A DNA stretch of 33,875 nucleotides from RUG11462 sp045539315 (GCA_045539315.1 JAZQFC010000012.1:1-33875); one strand, 5' to 3'; counted from the first letter of the stretch, positions 8,278 through 16,964 are shown. The notes: generated from the sequence alone by a model not told the origin. Numbers and translations: made by a program.

Positions 8278-9507
8278 TTATTTTAAATTGTTCTTTGCTT
8301 TCATTTTAGCGTGAACTTCAATTGGCAAACCATAAAGATTAATAAAGCCTGCGCTATCTTTTTGGTCATATACTTCATCTTCATCAAATGTTGCAATTTC
8401 TGGGTCGTAAAGTGAGAATGGTGAGCATACGCCTGCATTAATCATATTACCTTTGTAAAGTTTAAGTTTTACATCACCGGTAACTGTTTCTTGTGTTTTC
8501 TTAACAAATGCTAAAATTGCTTCTGTAAGTGGGCTAAACCATTGAGCATTATAAACGATTTCGCCAAGTTTTTGAGCAACAAGCGCTTTGTAATGTGATG
8601 TTTCTTTATCAAGAGTAATTGTTTCAAGAACTTGGTGTGCATGATAAAGAATTGCGCCGCCCGGTGTTTCATAAACGCCACGGCATTTCATACCAACAAG
8701 TCTGTTTTCAACGATGTCAAGTAAACCAATACCATTTTCGCCGCCGAGTTTATTAAGTGTTTCTACAACTTCAACAGCACCCATTTCTTTGCCATCAATT
8801 GCAGTACAAATACCTTTTTCAAAATGCAATGTAACATAAGTTGGTTTGTCCGGCGCCATTTCAGGTGAAACGCCCATTTCCAAGAAACCTTCTTTGTTAT
8901 AAAGTGGCTCGTTCATTGGGTCTTCAAGGTCAAGACCTTCATGTGACAAGTGCCAGATGTTTTTATCTTTTGAATAGTTAGTTTCTCTTGTGATTTTAAG
9001 TGGAATATTATGCGCTTCTGCATAATCGATTTCTTCTTCTCTTGATTTGATGTCCCACTCTCTCCAAGGAGCGATGATATGCATACCAGGAGCAAAAGCC
9101 TTAATTGCAAGTTCAAATCTTACTTGGTCATTACCTTTACCTGTACAACCATGGCAGATAGCATCTGCGCCTTCAGCGATAGCAATTTCTGCTATTCTTT
9201 TACCAATTGCAGGACGAGCAAACGCTGTACCGAGTAGATAATCTTCATATTTTGCACCTGCTTGAACGCAAGGGAAAACACAGTCTGTTAAAAACTCTTC
9301 AGTTAAATCTTCAACATAGAGTTTTGAAGCACCTGTTTTAAGTGCTTTTTCTTCTAACCCCTCAAGTTCTGATGCTTGACCCACATTACCTGAAACTGCG
9401 ATAACCTCACAGTTGTTATAGTTTTCTTTAAGCCAAGGAATGATGATAGATGTATCAAGACCCCCTGAATATGCAAGTACTACTTTTTTAATATCTTTTT
9501 TATCCAT
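8278..9507 (-). CDS. argG: Argininosuccinate synthase
   Basis: It joins citrulline and aspartate using ATP. The PP-loop AYSGGLDTS is at 12-20 and the family segment CHGCTGKGNDQVRFE follows in the first half. The 409-residue length is normal. The start at 9507 (MDKKDIKKVV) has AAAGGA 9 bases upstream; an in-frame start at 9543 would add 12 residues that lie in the promoter leader and are rejected. As first gene of the arg operon it is directly behind the consensus promoter and the ARG-box-like palindrome. Confidence 0.96.
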   Translation of the reverse strand: MDKKDIKKVVLAYSGGLDTSIIIPWLKENYNNCEVIAVSGNVGQASELEGLEEKALKTGASKLYVEDLTEEFLTDCVFPCVQAGAKYEDYLLGTAFARPAIGKRIAEIAIAEGADAICHGCTGKGNDQVRFELAIKAFAPGMHIIAPWREWDIKSREEEIDYAEAHNIPLKITRETNYSKDKNIWHLSHEGLDLEDPMNEPLYNKEGFLEMGVSPEMAPDKPTYVTLHFEKGICTAIDGKEMGAVEVVETLNKLGGENGIGLLDIVENRLVGMKCRGVYETPGGAILYHAHQVLETITLDKETSHYKALVAQKLGEIVYNAQWFSPLTEAILAFVKKTQETVTGDVKLKLYKGNMINAGVCSPFSLYDPEIATFDEDEVYDQKDSAGFINLYGLPIEVHAKMKAKNNLK

Positions 9508-9551
9508 TTTTGTGCATCCTTTCGCAAAAATTAAAATATTCATTGTCGATG

Positions 9552-9565
9552 TGTATAATTATACA
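9552..9565 (-). promoter_or_regulatory. Putative ArgR operator (ARG box) overlapping the argG -10
   Basis: TGTATAATTATACA is a perfect palindrome fitting the ARG-box form TGnATwwwwATnCA (12 of 14 to the E. coli consensus core). It contains the -10 hexamer, so ArgR binding would block RNA polymerase directly. Inferred by motif and position. Confidence 0.65.
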
Positions 9566-9586
9566 CACTTATGCATTTGTTGTCAA
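9558..9586 (-). promoter_or_regulatory. Consensus sigma-A promoter of the arg operon
   Basis: On the minus strand TTGACA (9581-9586) and TATAAT (9558-9563), both perfect, are separated by exactly 17 bases. The predicted transcript starts near 9551 with a leader of about 45 bases before argG. Confidence 0.88.
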
Positions 9587-9847
9587 CATATTTTTATCAT
9601 TTATTTACCCTTTTTTGATTATTTTTATATTTTGTATAAAAGAAAGTTAGCCTTTCCAACAGGTTTTATCACTTTCGACTACTTTTATGCATAAAATTAT
9701 GAATATTTATGCATATTTATTCATTTTTTGTATTCAAAACTGCTTGATTTTTAAAAATTGTTATGGTTTTTAGTTGATTTGCATATATTTTTATGACTAT
9801 TGTTAACTCAAAATGCGATTTTTGTTCACAGTTTATTCAAAAAGTTG
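9587..9847. other. AT-rich divergent intergenic region, arg operon / E2-like gene
   Basis: No open frame with a ribosome binding site was found. It holds the distal ARG-box pair at 9700-9723 and several TATGCATA-like words, flanked by the argG promoter on the left and the E2-like gene promoter on the right. Confidence 0.6.
9700..9723. promoter_or_regulatory. Two overlapping putative ARG boxes
   Basis: TGAATATTTATGCA (9700-9713) and TGCATATTTATTCA (9710-9723) each fit TGnATwwwwATnCA and share four bases. They lie about 150 bases upstream of the argG start site and could allow a looped or extended ArgR complex, or control the divergent gene. Confidence 0.55.
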
Positions 9848-9876
9848 TTGAATTTTGTCGTCTTTTATGATAAAAT
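9848..9876 (+). promoter_or_regulatory. Predicted promoter of the E2-like gene
   Basis: TTGAAT (9848-9853) and TAAAAT (9871-9876) with a 17-base spacer; the spacer ends in TGA, giving an extended -10. Confidence 0.6.
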
Positions 9877-9919
9877 ATGTGTATATTTGTGATTTATTTA
9901 AAGAAAAGAAGTGATAATT

Positions 9920-10774
9920 ATGAGAGCAGACGGAAAGAAACTAAAGAATATTGACGCGGTATCAAAGGCTATGCCTATGATTATGCCGCACAGATATGAC
10001 TGTATGAATATGATTACATTGGATATTCCGCTTGAGCCTATGCGTGAATATGTTAATAAACGCAGAAAAACCGAATTGCCCGTAAGTCATTTGGCGATTA
10101 TTATTGCAGCATTTGTTAGAGTTGTTTCACAGTTCCCTGAACTTAACAGATTTGTTGTTAATAAAAAGTTTTATGCAAGAAATGAAGTCACTGTTAGTAT
10201 GGTTGTTATGAAACCTGGTACTGAACACGGTGAAATGAACAAAATGTATTTTGAACTTGATGATACTATTGATGATGTTGTAAGAAAGATTAATAAGTAT
10301 ATTGAAGATAACCGTAGTGATGAAGGCGAAAGCAATGCTACTGATAAACTTCTTGATACTTTATCAAAAGTTCCTGGCCTTTTCTCGGTTGGTGTTGGCA
10401 CACTAAAACTTATGGATAAATTCGGTCTTTTGCCAAAATCAATTATTGACGCTTCCCCTTTCCACGCTTCAATGCTTATTACTAACCTTTCTTCTATTAG
10501 AACAAATCATATTTATCACCATATTTATGATTTTGGTACAACTACTCTTGGTATGGCGATGGGTAATTACAGATATAAAGCAGAGAAAAAAGGCGATGAG
10601 ATGAATTACATTAAAACATTGCCTCTTGGTCTTGTTATGGATGAGAGAATTGCATCCGGCAGTTTCTTCGCAATTGCATTCAAGCATTTTGAAAAGTATT
10701 GTAAAAACCCTGAATTATTAGAAGTTAAACCTGAAAAAATTGTAACCGACCCTGGTGTTAAAAGTAAAAAATAA
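9920..10774 (+). CDS. Orphan 2-oxo acid dehydrogenase E2-type acyltransferase domain, catalytic motif degenerate
   Basis: The 284-residue protein is the bare catalytic domain of the E2/chloramphenicol acetyltransferase superfamily. It starts with PMIMPHRYDCMNMITLDIP, continues with LPVSHLAIIIAAFVRVVSQFPELNRF, and ends with the GLVMDERIASGSFFA segment. True E2 enzymes carry HRxxDG there; here Glu replaces the catalytic His and Ser the Asp. There is no lipoyl domain or E3-binding segment and no E1/E3 gene nearby. ATG 9920 is chosen; a GTG at 9911 is in frame. It is a single-gene unit with its own promoter and terminator. It could be an inactive binding protein or use another residue. Function unknown. 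Confidence 0.8.
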   Translation: MRADGKKLKNIDAVSKAMPMIMPHRYDCMNMITLDIPLEPMREYVNKRRKTELPVSHLAIIIAAFVRVVSQFPELNRFVVNKKFYARNEVTVSMVVMKPGTEHGEMNKMYFELDDTIDDVVRKINKYIEDNRSDEGESNATDKLLDTLSKVPGLFSVGVGTLKLMDKFGLLPKSIIDASPFHASMLITNLSSIRTNHIYHHIYDFGTTTLGMAMGNYRYKAEKKGDEMNYIKTLPLGLVMDERIASGSFFAIAFKHFEKYCKNPELLEVKPEKIVTDPGVKSKK

Positions 10775-10780
10775 TAATTA

Positions 10781-10806
10781 AAAGCCACTCAAACGAGTGG
10801 CTTTTT
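10781..10806. terminator. Bidirectional terminator between E2-like gene and deaminase gene
   Basis: AAAGCCACTC pairs with GAGTGGCTTT across a 4-base loop, with A/T runs on both sides. It ends both converging genes. Confidence 0.88.
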
Positions 10807-10819
10807 GTTATGCTTTTTA

Positions 10820-11293
10820 TTAATATGTATCGTCATGGAATACCCAGTCGCGAACGATTGTTTCTGTGTATTCATTTTCTGTATTTCTTGCGATAACTTT
10901 ATCAATACCTGCATTGATAATAAGTCTTCTACACATAGCGCAACTTGTTGCATCTTTAACTAAATCGCCTGTTTCATATTCAACGCCTACTAAATAAAGA
11001 GTGCTACCTATCATTGCATCACGAGAAGCGGCGATAATGCAGTTTGCCTCTGCATGAACTGAACGACACAATTCATATCTCTCGCCTGATGGAATGTTTA
11101 ATTCTTGTCTTGTGCAAACGCCTGTATCAATACAGTTTTTTCTGCCCCTTGGCGCGCCTGTATAACCGGTTGAAACGATTTGGTCATTCTTTACGATAAT
11201 AGCGCCATAGTTTCTGCGAAGACAAGTTCCCCTTTCTGCAACAGTTTGAGCGATATCAAGATAATAATTGTGTTTATCTGTTCTTGAACCCAT
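10820..11293 (-). CDS. Deoxycytidylate (dCMP) deaminase family protein, ComEB-like
   Basis: The 157-residue zinc deaminase has the HAE motif (His80, Glu82) and the second zinc motif CAMC (Cys118, Cys121), plus the substrate-loop segment YTGAPRGRKNC. ComEB/dCMP deaminases make dUMP for thymidylate synthesis, which would fit the dut gene 10 kb away, though they are not linked. GGAGG lies upstream of the ATG at a normal distance. It is divergent from rsmA and converges on the E2-like gene. Confidence 0.9.
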   Translation of the reverse strand: MGSRTDKHNYYLDIAQTVAERGTCLRRNYGAIIVKNDQIVSTGYTGAPRGRKNCIDTGVCTRQELNIPSGERYELCRSVHAEANCIIAASRDAMIGSTLYLVGVEYETGDLVKDATSCAMCRRLIINAGIDKVIARNTENEYTETIVRDWVFHDDTY

Positions 11294-11326
11294 TGTTTTT
11301 TCCTCCGATTTCTTTTATTTATATTT

Positions 11327-11355
11327 ATTTTACAATATATTTAATCATTTTTCAA
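11327..11355 (-). promoter_or_regulatory. Predicted promoter of the dCMP deaminase gene
   Basis: TTGAAA (350-355 of 11 kb) and TAAAAT (11327-11332) on the minus strand, 17-base spacer. Confidence 0.55.
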
Positions 11356-11363
11356 CATTTTAC

Positions 11364-11392
11364 TTTATTTTTTTTGAAAAATATGATAAAAT
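11364..11392 (+). promoter_or_regulatory. Possible promoter of the rsmA operon
   Basis: TAAAAT (11387-11392) preceded by TGA (extended -10), with a weak -35 TTTATT 17 bases upstream. A second candidate, TTGAAA-N18-TATACT (11374-11403), would start the transcript inside the ribosome binding site. Confidence 0.35.
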
Positions 11393-11421
11393 TCTTGTAT
11401 ACTATATATTGGAGATAGTTT

Positions 11422-12276
11422 ATGGACAATCTAACAAATATAAAATTTATTAAAGATTTGCTTGGCAAACACGGTTTTACCTTTTCAAAAGGGCTTGGTC
11501 AAAACTTTCTTATTAACCCTTCGGTTTGTCCGCAAATGGCAAAAGAGTCAGGTTGCGAAAACATAGGTGTTTTGGAAATCGGCCCTGGTCTTGGTGTGCT
11601 TACAACTGAACTTTGCAAAAGAGCAAAAAAAGTTGTTTCAATTGAAGTTGATGAGCGACTTCGACCTGTGCTTGATGTTACTTTAAAAGAATTTGATAAT
11701 GTTAAAGTAATTTTTGGCGACTGTTTGAAACTTAATTTGCACGATATTATTAAATATGAATTTGAAGGTATGAAGGTGATAGTATGCGCTAACTTGCCTT
11801 ACTATATCACCTCGCCTATTATTATGATGTTGCTTGAAAGCGAGTTGCCTATTGATTCGATTACGGTTATGGTGCAAAAAGAAGCAGCTACAAGACTTTG
11901 CGCTAAAGTTGGCACAAGACAATGCGGCGCAGTTACTGCGGCAGTTAGTTTTTATGCTAAAGCGCAAAAACTTTTTGATGTTTCTCGTGGGTCTTTTATG
12001 CCGGCGCCTAATGTTGACTCGGCAGTAATAAAACTTGATTTAACAAAGCGAGAGTCAGTTAATGTTAACAATAAAAAAGCGATGTTTAAAATTATTCGCG
12101 CAGGTTTTAACCAACGCAGAAAAACTTTAACAAACTCGCTTTCTTCTAATTTAGGTTTTGATAAAGAAACTATCACAAATGCGCTGACAAGTATTGGGCT
12201 AAAACCTACTGCGCGCGCAGAAGAACTTACCATGCAAGATTTTGCTATGCTTTCAGATTATCTTTATAAGGAGTAA
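11422..12276 (+). CDS. rsmA: 16S rRNA (adenine(1518)-N6/adenine(1519)-N6)-dimethyltransferase
   Basis: Also known as KsgA, it dimethylates two adenines in helix 45 of 16S rRNA late in 30S assembly. The 284-residue protein has GLGQNFLINP at 25-33, the SAM-binding VLEIGPGLGVLT at 50-61, and the catalytic NLPYY at 124-128. Related Erm enzymes methylate 23S rRNA, but the N-terminus and position in a housekeeping cluster fit RsmA. TTGGAGA lies before the ATG. It is followed at 5 bases by a membrane-protein gene and then rsmE. Confidence 0.96.
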   Translation: MDNLTNIKFIKDLLGKHGFTFSKGLGQNFLINPSVCPQMAKESGCENIGVLEIGPGLGVLTTELCKRAKKVVSIEVDERLRPVLDVTLKEFDNVKVIFGDCLKLNLHDIIKYEFEGMKVIVCANLPYYITSPIIMMLLESELPIDSITVMVQKEAATRLCAKVGTRQCGAVTAAVSFYAKAQKLFDVSRGSFMPAPNVDSAVIKLDLTKRESVNVNNKKAMFKIIRAGFNQRRKTLTNSLSSNLGFDKETITNALTSIGLKPTARAEELTMQDFAMLSDYLYKE

Positions 12277-12281
12277 AAGTT

Positions 12282-13241
12282 ATGCCGGAATATATGGACT
12301 ATAACGACTATGATGGTGGCGAAAAAACAAAGCGCCAAAAGATTTTGTCTAATATAAGTTGCATTTTATCGGCAGCGTTTTTAATTTTTATTGTCGTTTG
12401 GACTTTTACGCATTTGCCCGAGAATGTTAGAACAAAATTTGGTCCTGTTTATTCATCGGCGCATAAAGTTGGCGAAAAAGTTGAAAAAACGCAGAACGAA
12501 TTTTTAGAATTTGATAAGAATTTTGAAGTTGATAAAATAGTTGTTGTTGATGATGAGTTTAAAAAAACATATCCAAAAATATATTCTATTGCAAGAGCAA
12601 CCAAACTTGATTTATCAGAAAAAAGCGTTAAGACTTATGATTTAGGCGAGCATTTTGTTATTGCAACGGCTTATGAAGTTAAACGTCAAAAAGATGCTAA
12701 CGGCAACTATTATGACAATGGCAAAAAGTATATTACAGGTACTGTTGGCGTTGATTTTTATATTTTTGAATATTCTTCAAAAGATGGTTTTGAAATTAAA
12801 ATGCCTGAACGTTTTTCTTTAAGGTTTACTAAAAACTCTACTGATTTAGTGCCTACTATTCAAAAGGTTTATGTTGAAAGTGATAGTTTTAGACTTAATT
12901 TCTACTCGCTTTCTATTCTTGTTGAATCAAAAGACGAGTTTAAAAAAGTTAATACTGATTTGAACCTTTTAGAAGGTATTAATAAACAAGAATTTGAAAA
13001 ACGATTCTTTATAAAAAGTCAATTTGTAAAATCGGTTGAAAACAAAGATTTGATTAATCTTATTGAAACTAAAGGCGGTGGCGAGCGAGGAGATAAGTTT
13101 GTTACTTCTTCTATTTCACTCGCTACTCCTGTAAAAGTTGCTGAAATTGGTTTGAATTTTGAAGACTCTACTTATAATAAGTTTTCAAGTTTTAAAGTTT
13201 CGGCTATTGAAAATGCTACTTATAAAATTAAAGTAAATTAA
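12282..13241 (+). CDS. Hypothetical membrane-anchored protein between rsmA and rsmE
   Basis: The 319-residue protein is not recognised. It has a short charged N-terminus, a single TM helix at about 24-42, then a coiled-coil-prone stretch (GEKVEKTQNEFLEFDKNFEVDK) and a beta-rich extracytoplasmic region with no catalytic motif that I can see. The N-in, C-out topology is inferred from KTKRQK before the helix. AAGGAG is supplied by the end of rsmA, so the two are coupled. Lys codons are abundant. Operon position between two rRNA methylase genes says little about function. Confidence 0.75.
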   Translation: MPEYMDYNDYDGGEKTKRQKILSNISCILSAAFLIFIVVWTFTHLPENVRTKFGPVYSSAHKVGEKVEKTQNEFLEFDKNFEVDKIVVVDDEFKKTYPKIYSIARATKLDLSEKSVKTYDLGEHFVIATAYEVKRQKDANGNYYDNGKKYITGTVGVDFYIFEYSSKDGFEIKMPERFSLRFTKNSTDLVPTIQKVYVESDSFRLNFYSLSILVESKDEFKKVNTDLNLLEGINKQEFEKRFFIKSQFVKSVENKDLINLIETKGGGERGDKFVTSSISLATPVKVAEIGLNFEDSTYNKFSSFKVSAIENATYKIKVN

Positions 13242-13253
13242 GAGGAAATTAAA

Positions 13254-13976
13254 ATGCCACATTTTTTTGAAAAAGTACAAGGCGATGTTGTTAGTTTATC
13301 AAAAGAAAATTCAAAGCATATTTCGGGTGCGCTACGAATGAAAATCGGCGAGATAATTACTCTTTGTGATAACGGTAAAAACTACGAATGTGAGTTAGTA
13401 GAAATTGATAAAGAAGTGGTTAAAGCAAAGGTTATTGACTGCAATATGAATTATAGCGAGCCTGATGTTAACGTTACTATTTATCAGTGTGTGCCAAAAG
13501 GCGACAAACTTGAATTGGTTATTCAAAAGGCAGTTGAACTAGGCGCCAAAAGAATTATTCCGGTGCTTTCTAGCAGATGTGTTTCTCGTCCTGATGATAA
13601 AAAAGCATCAAAGAAAAATGATAGATACAATAAAATTGCGCTTTCGGCTTGCGAGCAGTCAGGCAGAGGAGAAATTGTAACAGTTGGCGAACAGATTAGT
13701 TTTAAAAACGCAGCAAAGCAAATTAAAGATTATGATTTATCTATCTTGTTTTACGAAGGTGGCGGAAAGCCTTTGAAAGAGATTATAGATAAAGAAAAAC
13801 ATAAAAATATTTGTATTTTTATAGGGCCTGAAGGTGGGTTTGCTGATACAGAAGTAAACTTATTAGAACAAAATGGCGCTGTCGTTGCCACTCTTGGCAA
13901 AAGAATTTTAAGAACTGAAACTGCACCACTTGCGGCGCTTGTTTCAATTATGTTACTTACTGATAATATGCAATAA
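13254..13976 (+). CDS. rsmE: 16S rRNA (uracil(1498)-N3)-methyltransferase
   Basis: The 240-residue SPOUT-family enzyme methylates U1498. Motifs are ISGALRMKIGE near 23-33, QKAVELGAKRIIPV at 91-104, IGPEGGF at 190-196 and the knot end RILRTETAPLAAL at 217-229. AGAGGA lies upstream of the ATG. It closes the rsmA operon and is followed by a strong terminator. Confidence 0.95.
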   Translation: MPHFFEKVQGDVVSLSKENSKHISGALRMKIGEIITLCDNGKNYECELVEIDKEVVKAKVIDCNMNYSEPDVNVTIYQCVPKGDKLELVIQKAVELGAKRIIPVLSSRCVSRPDDKKASKKNDRYNKIALSACEQSGRGEIVTVGEQISFKNAAKQIKDYDLSILFYEGGGKPLKEIIDKEKHKNICIFIGPEGGFADTEVNLLEQNGAVVATLGKRILRTETAPLAALVSIMLLTDNMQ

Positions 13977-13978
13977 AC

Positions 13979-14011
13979 AAAAATCCGTTAGCAAAATGCT
14001 AACGGATTTTT
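13979..14011. terminator. Bidirectional terminator between rsmE and oadA
   Basis: A perfect stem AATCCGTTAGCA / TGCTAACGGATT with a 3-base loop and A/T runs on both sides ends both converging operons. Confidence 0.9.
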
Positions 14012-14027
14012 AATTTTGTTTTAAAAG

Positions 14028-15440
14028 TTAGATAGTTGCGTCATCAACATACAAAACTCTTACACCATTTTCTTGGGCAGTTGGAGTTTCTGCTTTGTTG
14101 TTACGCTCGCTCAAGAATTTGCCTGCAACTTGTGGGAAAAGTGCATAAGATAATACATCTTCTTCACATTTAGCCAAATCTTTTGCTTCTTCAGTGTATT
14201 TCTCAAGTTCTGGCTCTAACAAATCTGCAGGTCTGCAAGTAATAGGCTCTTCATCACCAATTGCTTTCTTGCGAACTTCTTCATTGATTTCGCCAGGAAC
14301 TTTACCATAGTCACCGTGTAATACACCTTTTGACTCTTTTGGAATCATTTTATATCTCTCGCCTGAAAGAACATTCATAACCGCTTGAGTACCAACAATT
14401 TGGCTAGTAGGTGTTACGAGTGGCAAGAAACCGAAGTCTTCACGAACTCTTGGAATTTCTGCAAGTACATCATAATATTTATCTTCTGCATTTGCTTGTT
14501 TGAGTTGTGACAAAAGGTTTGAAAGCATACCGCCTGGTACTTGATACAAAAGTGTATTTGTATCTACATTCAAAACTTTAGGGTCTAATGTGCCATCTGC
14601 TTTTAATTTTTCAGCGATTTTTCTGAAATGAGCAGCAGGCTCTGTAAATTTAGCAAGGTCTAAACCTGTATCACGAGGGCTACCTTTAAGCGCCGCAACA
14701 AGAGATTCTGTTGATGGGTTTGCAGTACCATTTGCAAGTGGTGAAAGCGCTGTATCAACAATATCAACACCTGCTTCAGCCGCTTTAAGAAGAGTCATAT
14801 CGCCTGTACCTGTTGTGTTATGAGTATGAAGGTGAACAGGAAGACCTACTTCTTTTTTCAACTTTTTAACAAGTGAATAAGCATCATATGGTAAAAGCAA
14901 GTTTGCCATATCTTTAATACAAATGATATCTGCGCCCATTTCAGCAAGTTCCTGCGCTACTTTTACAAAGTAGTCTTCATCATGGATAGGGCTTGTTGTA
15001 TAAGATAATGCGCATTCAGCAATACCACCGTATTTTTTGGTGCTTTCAATTGCTTGACGCAAGTTTCTTGGGTCATTAAGCGCATCAAAAATTCTTACTA
15101 CATTGATACCATTTTTAATAGAAAGTCTGCAAAATGCATCAACAACATCATCTGCATAGTGTTTGTAACCTAAAATGTTTTGACCTCTGAAAAGCATTTG
15201 CAATTTTGTGTTTGGCAAATGCTCTTTTAATGTGCGAAGTCTCTCCCATGGGTCTTCATTCAAAAATCTCATACAAGCATCAAATGTTGCGCCACCCCAA
15301 CACTCGAGTGACCAATAACCGATTTCATCTAATTGATGAAGCGCTGGAATCATATCTTCAATACGCATTCTTGTAGCCGCTTGTGATTGGTGAGCGTCAC
15401 GAAGAATAGTATCTGTAATTTTTAATGGATTTTTAGCCAT
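14028..15440 (-). CDS. oadA: Oxaloacetate decarboxylase alpha subunit (carboxyltransferase)
   Basis: The 470-residue protein moves the carboxyl group of oxaloacetate to biotin. It has the HMGL-like TIM barrel with DTILRDAHQS at 10-19, IKDMAN with Lys176 (usually carboxylated), and metal-binding HLHTHNTTG (His205, His207), then the conserved PYC/OadA C-terminal domain. The biotinyl domain usually fused at the C-terminus is absent and is encoded by a separate gene two positions upstream. The alternative reading, pyruvate carboxylase subunit B, is disfavoured by the adjacent OadB and OadG genes. Confidence 0.92.
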   Translation of the reverse strand: MAKNPLKITDTILRDAHQSQAATRMRIEDMIPALHQLDEIGYWSLECWGGATFDACMRFLNEDPWERLRTLKEHLPNTKLQMLFRGQNILGYKHYADDVVDAFCRLSIKNGINVVRIFDALNDPRNLRQAIESTKKYGGIAECALSYTTSPIHDEDYFVKVAQELAEMGADIICIKDMANLLLPYDAYSLVKKLKKEVGLPVHLHTHNTTGTGDMTLLKAAEAGVDIVDTALSPLANGTANPSTESLVAALKGSPRDTGLDLAKFTEPAAHFRKIAEKLKADGTLDPKVLNVDTNTLLYQVPGGMLSNLLSQLKQANAEDKYYDVLAEIPRVREDFGFLPLVTPTSQIVGTQAVMNVLSGERYKMIPKESKGVLHGDYGKVPGEINEEVRKKAIGDEEPITCRPADLLEPELEKYTEEAKDLAKCEEDVLSYALFPQVAGKFLSERNNKAETPTAQENGVRVLYVDDATI

Positions 15441-15454
15441 AATTTATATTCTCC

Positions 15455-16924
15455 TTAACCGAATATAGCGATGAGTACGCCTGCTGCGATAGCAGAGCCG
15501 ATTACACCTGCAACGTTTGGTCCCATAGCATGCATCAAAAGGAAGTTGCCTGGGTTTTCTTTTTGACCAACTGTTTGTGATACACGAGCAGCCATTGGTA
15601 CAGCAGATACGCCTGCAGAACCAATGAGTGGGTTGATTTTATTTTTCAAGAACAAGTTCATAAATTTAGCGAGTAATACACCACTTGCAGTACCAAGTGA
15701 GAATGCTACAACGCCCATTACAAGAATTTTAAGTGTATTTGCATTTAAGAATGCTTCTGCTGTTGCAGTAGCACCAACTGTTACACCAAGGAAAATTGTA
15801 ACAATATTCATTAATTCGTTTTGAACTGTTTTTGAAAGTCTTTCTGTAACGCCACTTTCTTTAAACAAGTTACCAAGCATAAGTGAACCAACAAGTGGTG
15901 TTGCTGATGGTACTAAAAGTGCTACGAAAACTGTAATAACAATTGGGAAAACAATTTTCTCTGTTTTTGAAACCTTTCTGAGTGGTTTCATAACAATTTG
16001 TCTTTCCTTCTTTGTTGTAAGAAGTTTCATAATAGGTGGTTGAATTACAGGTACAAGCGCCATATATGAGTAAGCCGCAACTGCAATTGGTCCTAATAAT
16101 TCAGGTTTCAAAAGTGATGTTGTGTAAATAGCAGTAGGGCCATCTGCACCACCAATAATACCGATAGATGAAGCGGCATTGCCATCGAAACCAAATAAAA
16201 TAGCGCCAACAAATGTTACAAAAATACCGATTTGTGCTGCTGCACCAAGTAATAATGATTTAGGGTTTGCAATAAGTGGCTCAAAGTCAGTCATAGCGCC
16301 TACGCCAAAGAAGATAAGGCAAGGATAAATGCCGAGTTTTACACCTAAATATAAGTAGTCTAAAAGACCTGCGGCAATAGATGTTGCACCTGTTGCAACT
16401 TCAATAGAACCGCTATAAAGGATACCGTTTAATACATGAGCGCCTGTCATATCAATTGCGATTGTGGCGCTTTCAGCAACTACTTTGCCTGCAGAATCAA
16501 TAATTTGACCTGCTGCGTTAATCAACATATCGCCTGATATAGTTGCTAAATCTGTTACATGACCTAAAAGCACATTGCCAACAAAAACCTCGCCTGATTG
16601 CGCTACAAAACATTGACCAAAAGCGCCAGAAAGCAACTCTTGAGAAATGCCTGTTGAATTAATCATAGTTGCACCGCCAAATAAATCCCAGTGAACATGG
16701 CCACCTGCGAATAATTCAGGGTGATACAACTCTGCCATTGGTAAATTTGTAAGTAACATACCAAAAGCGATTGGTAAAAGTAGTAATGGCTCAAATTTCT
16801 TAACGATTGCAAGGAAAAGCAACACAAAAGAAATTAAAAGCATAACCGGTGTTCGCCAGTCAGTCATACCTAAAAAACCGGATTGACCGAAAAACGAAAC
16901 AATTGAATCTAAAAATTGTTGCAT
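15455..16924 (-). CDS. oadB: Na+-translocating decarboxylase beta subunit, with large insertion
   Basis: This membrane subunit decarboxylates carboxybiotin and exports Na+. Conserved segments are GVGAMTDFEPLIANP at 207-221, and GFDGNAASSIGIIGGADGPT at 245-264 with the ion-pathway aspartates, followed by several TM helices. At 489 residues it is longer than the usual 370-435. The extra length is a polar segment at about 65-183 between the first TM pair and LLDYLYLGVKLGIYP, probably extracytoplasmic. The counter-substrate (oxaloacetate, methylmalonyl-CoA or glutaconyl-CoA) is set by the alpha subunit, here OadA type. Confidence 0.93.
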   Translation of the reverse strand: MQQFLDSIVSFFGQSGFLGMTDWRTPVMLLISFVLLFLAIVKKFEPLLLLPIAFGMLLTNLPMAELYHPELFAGGHVHWDLFGGATMINSTGISQELLSGAFGQCFVAQSGEVFVGNVLLGHVTDLATISGDMLINAAGQIIDSAGKVVAESATIAIDMTGAHVLNGILYSGSIEVATGATSIAAGLLDYLYLGVKLGIYPCLIFFGVGAMTDFEPLIANPKSLLLGAAAQIGIFVTFVGAILFGFDGNAASSIGIIGGADGPTAIYTTSLLKPELLGPIAVAAYSYMALVPVIQPPIMKLLTTKKERQIVMKPLRKVSKTEKIVFPIVITVFVALLVPSATPLVGSLMLGNLFKESGVTERLSKTVQNELMNIVTIFLGVTVGATATAEAFLNANTLKILVMGVVAFSLGTASGVLLAKFMNLFLKNKINPLIGSAGVSAVPMAARVSQTVGQKENPGNFLLMHAMGPNVAGVIGSAIAAGVLIAIFG

Positions 16925-16964
16925 TTTAAATTAATCCTCCTTTATTTATTCAATTCACTAAAAA

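Noticed and set aside
9508..9543. In-frame upstream start for argG
   Set aside because: It lies in the 5' leader close to the promoter; the AAAGGA site fits ATG 9507.
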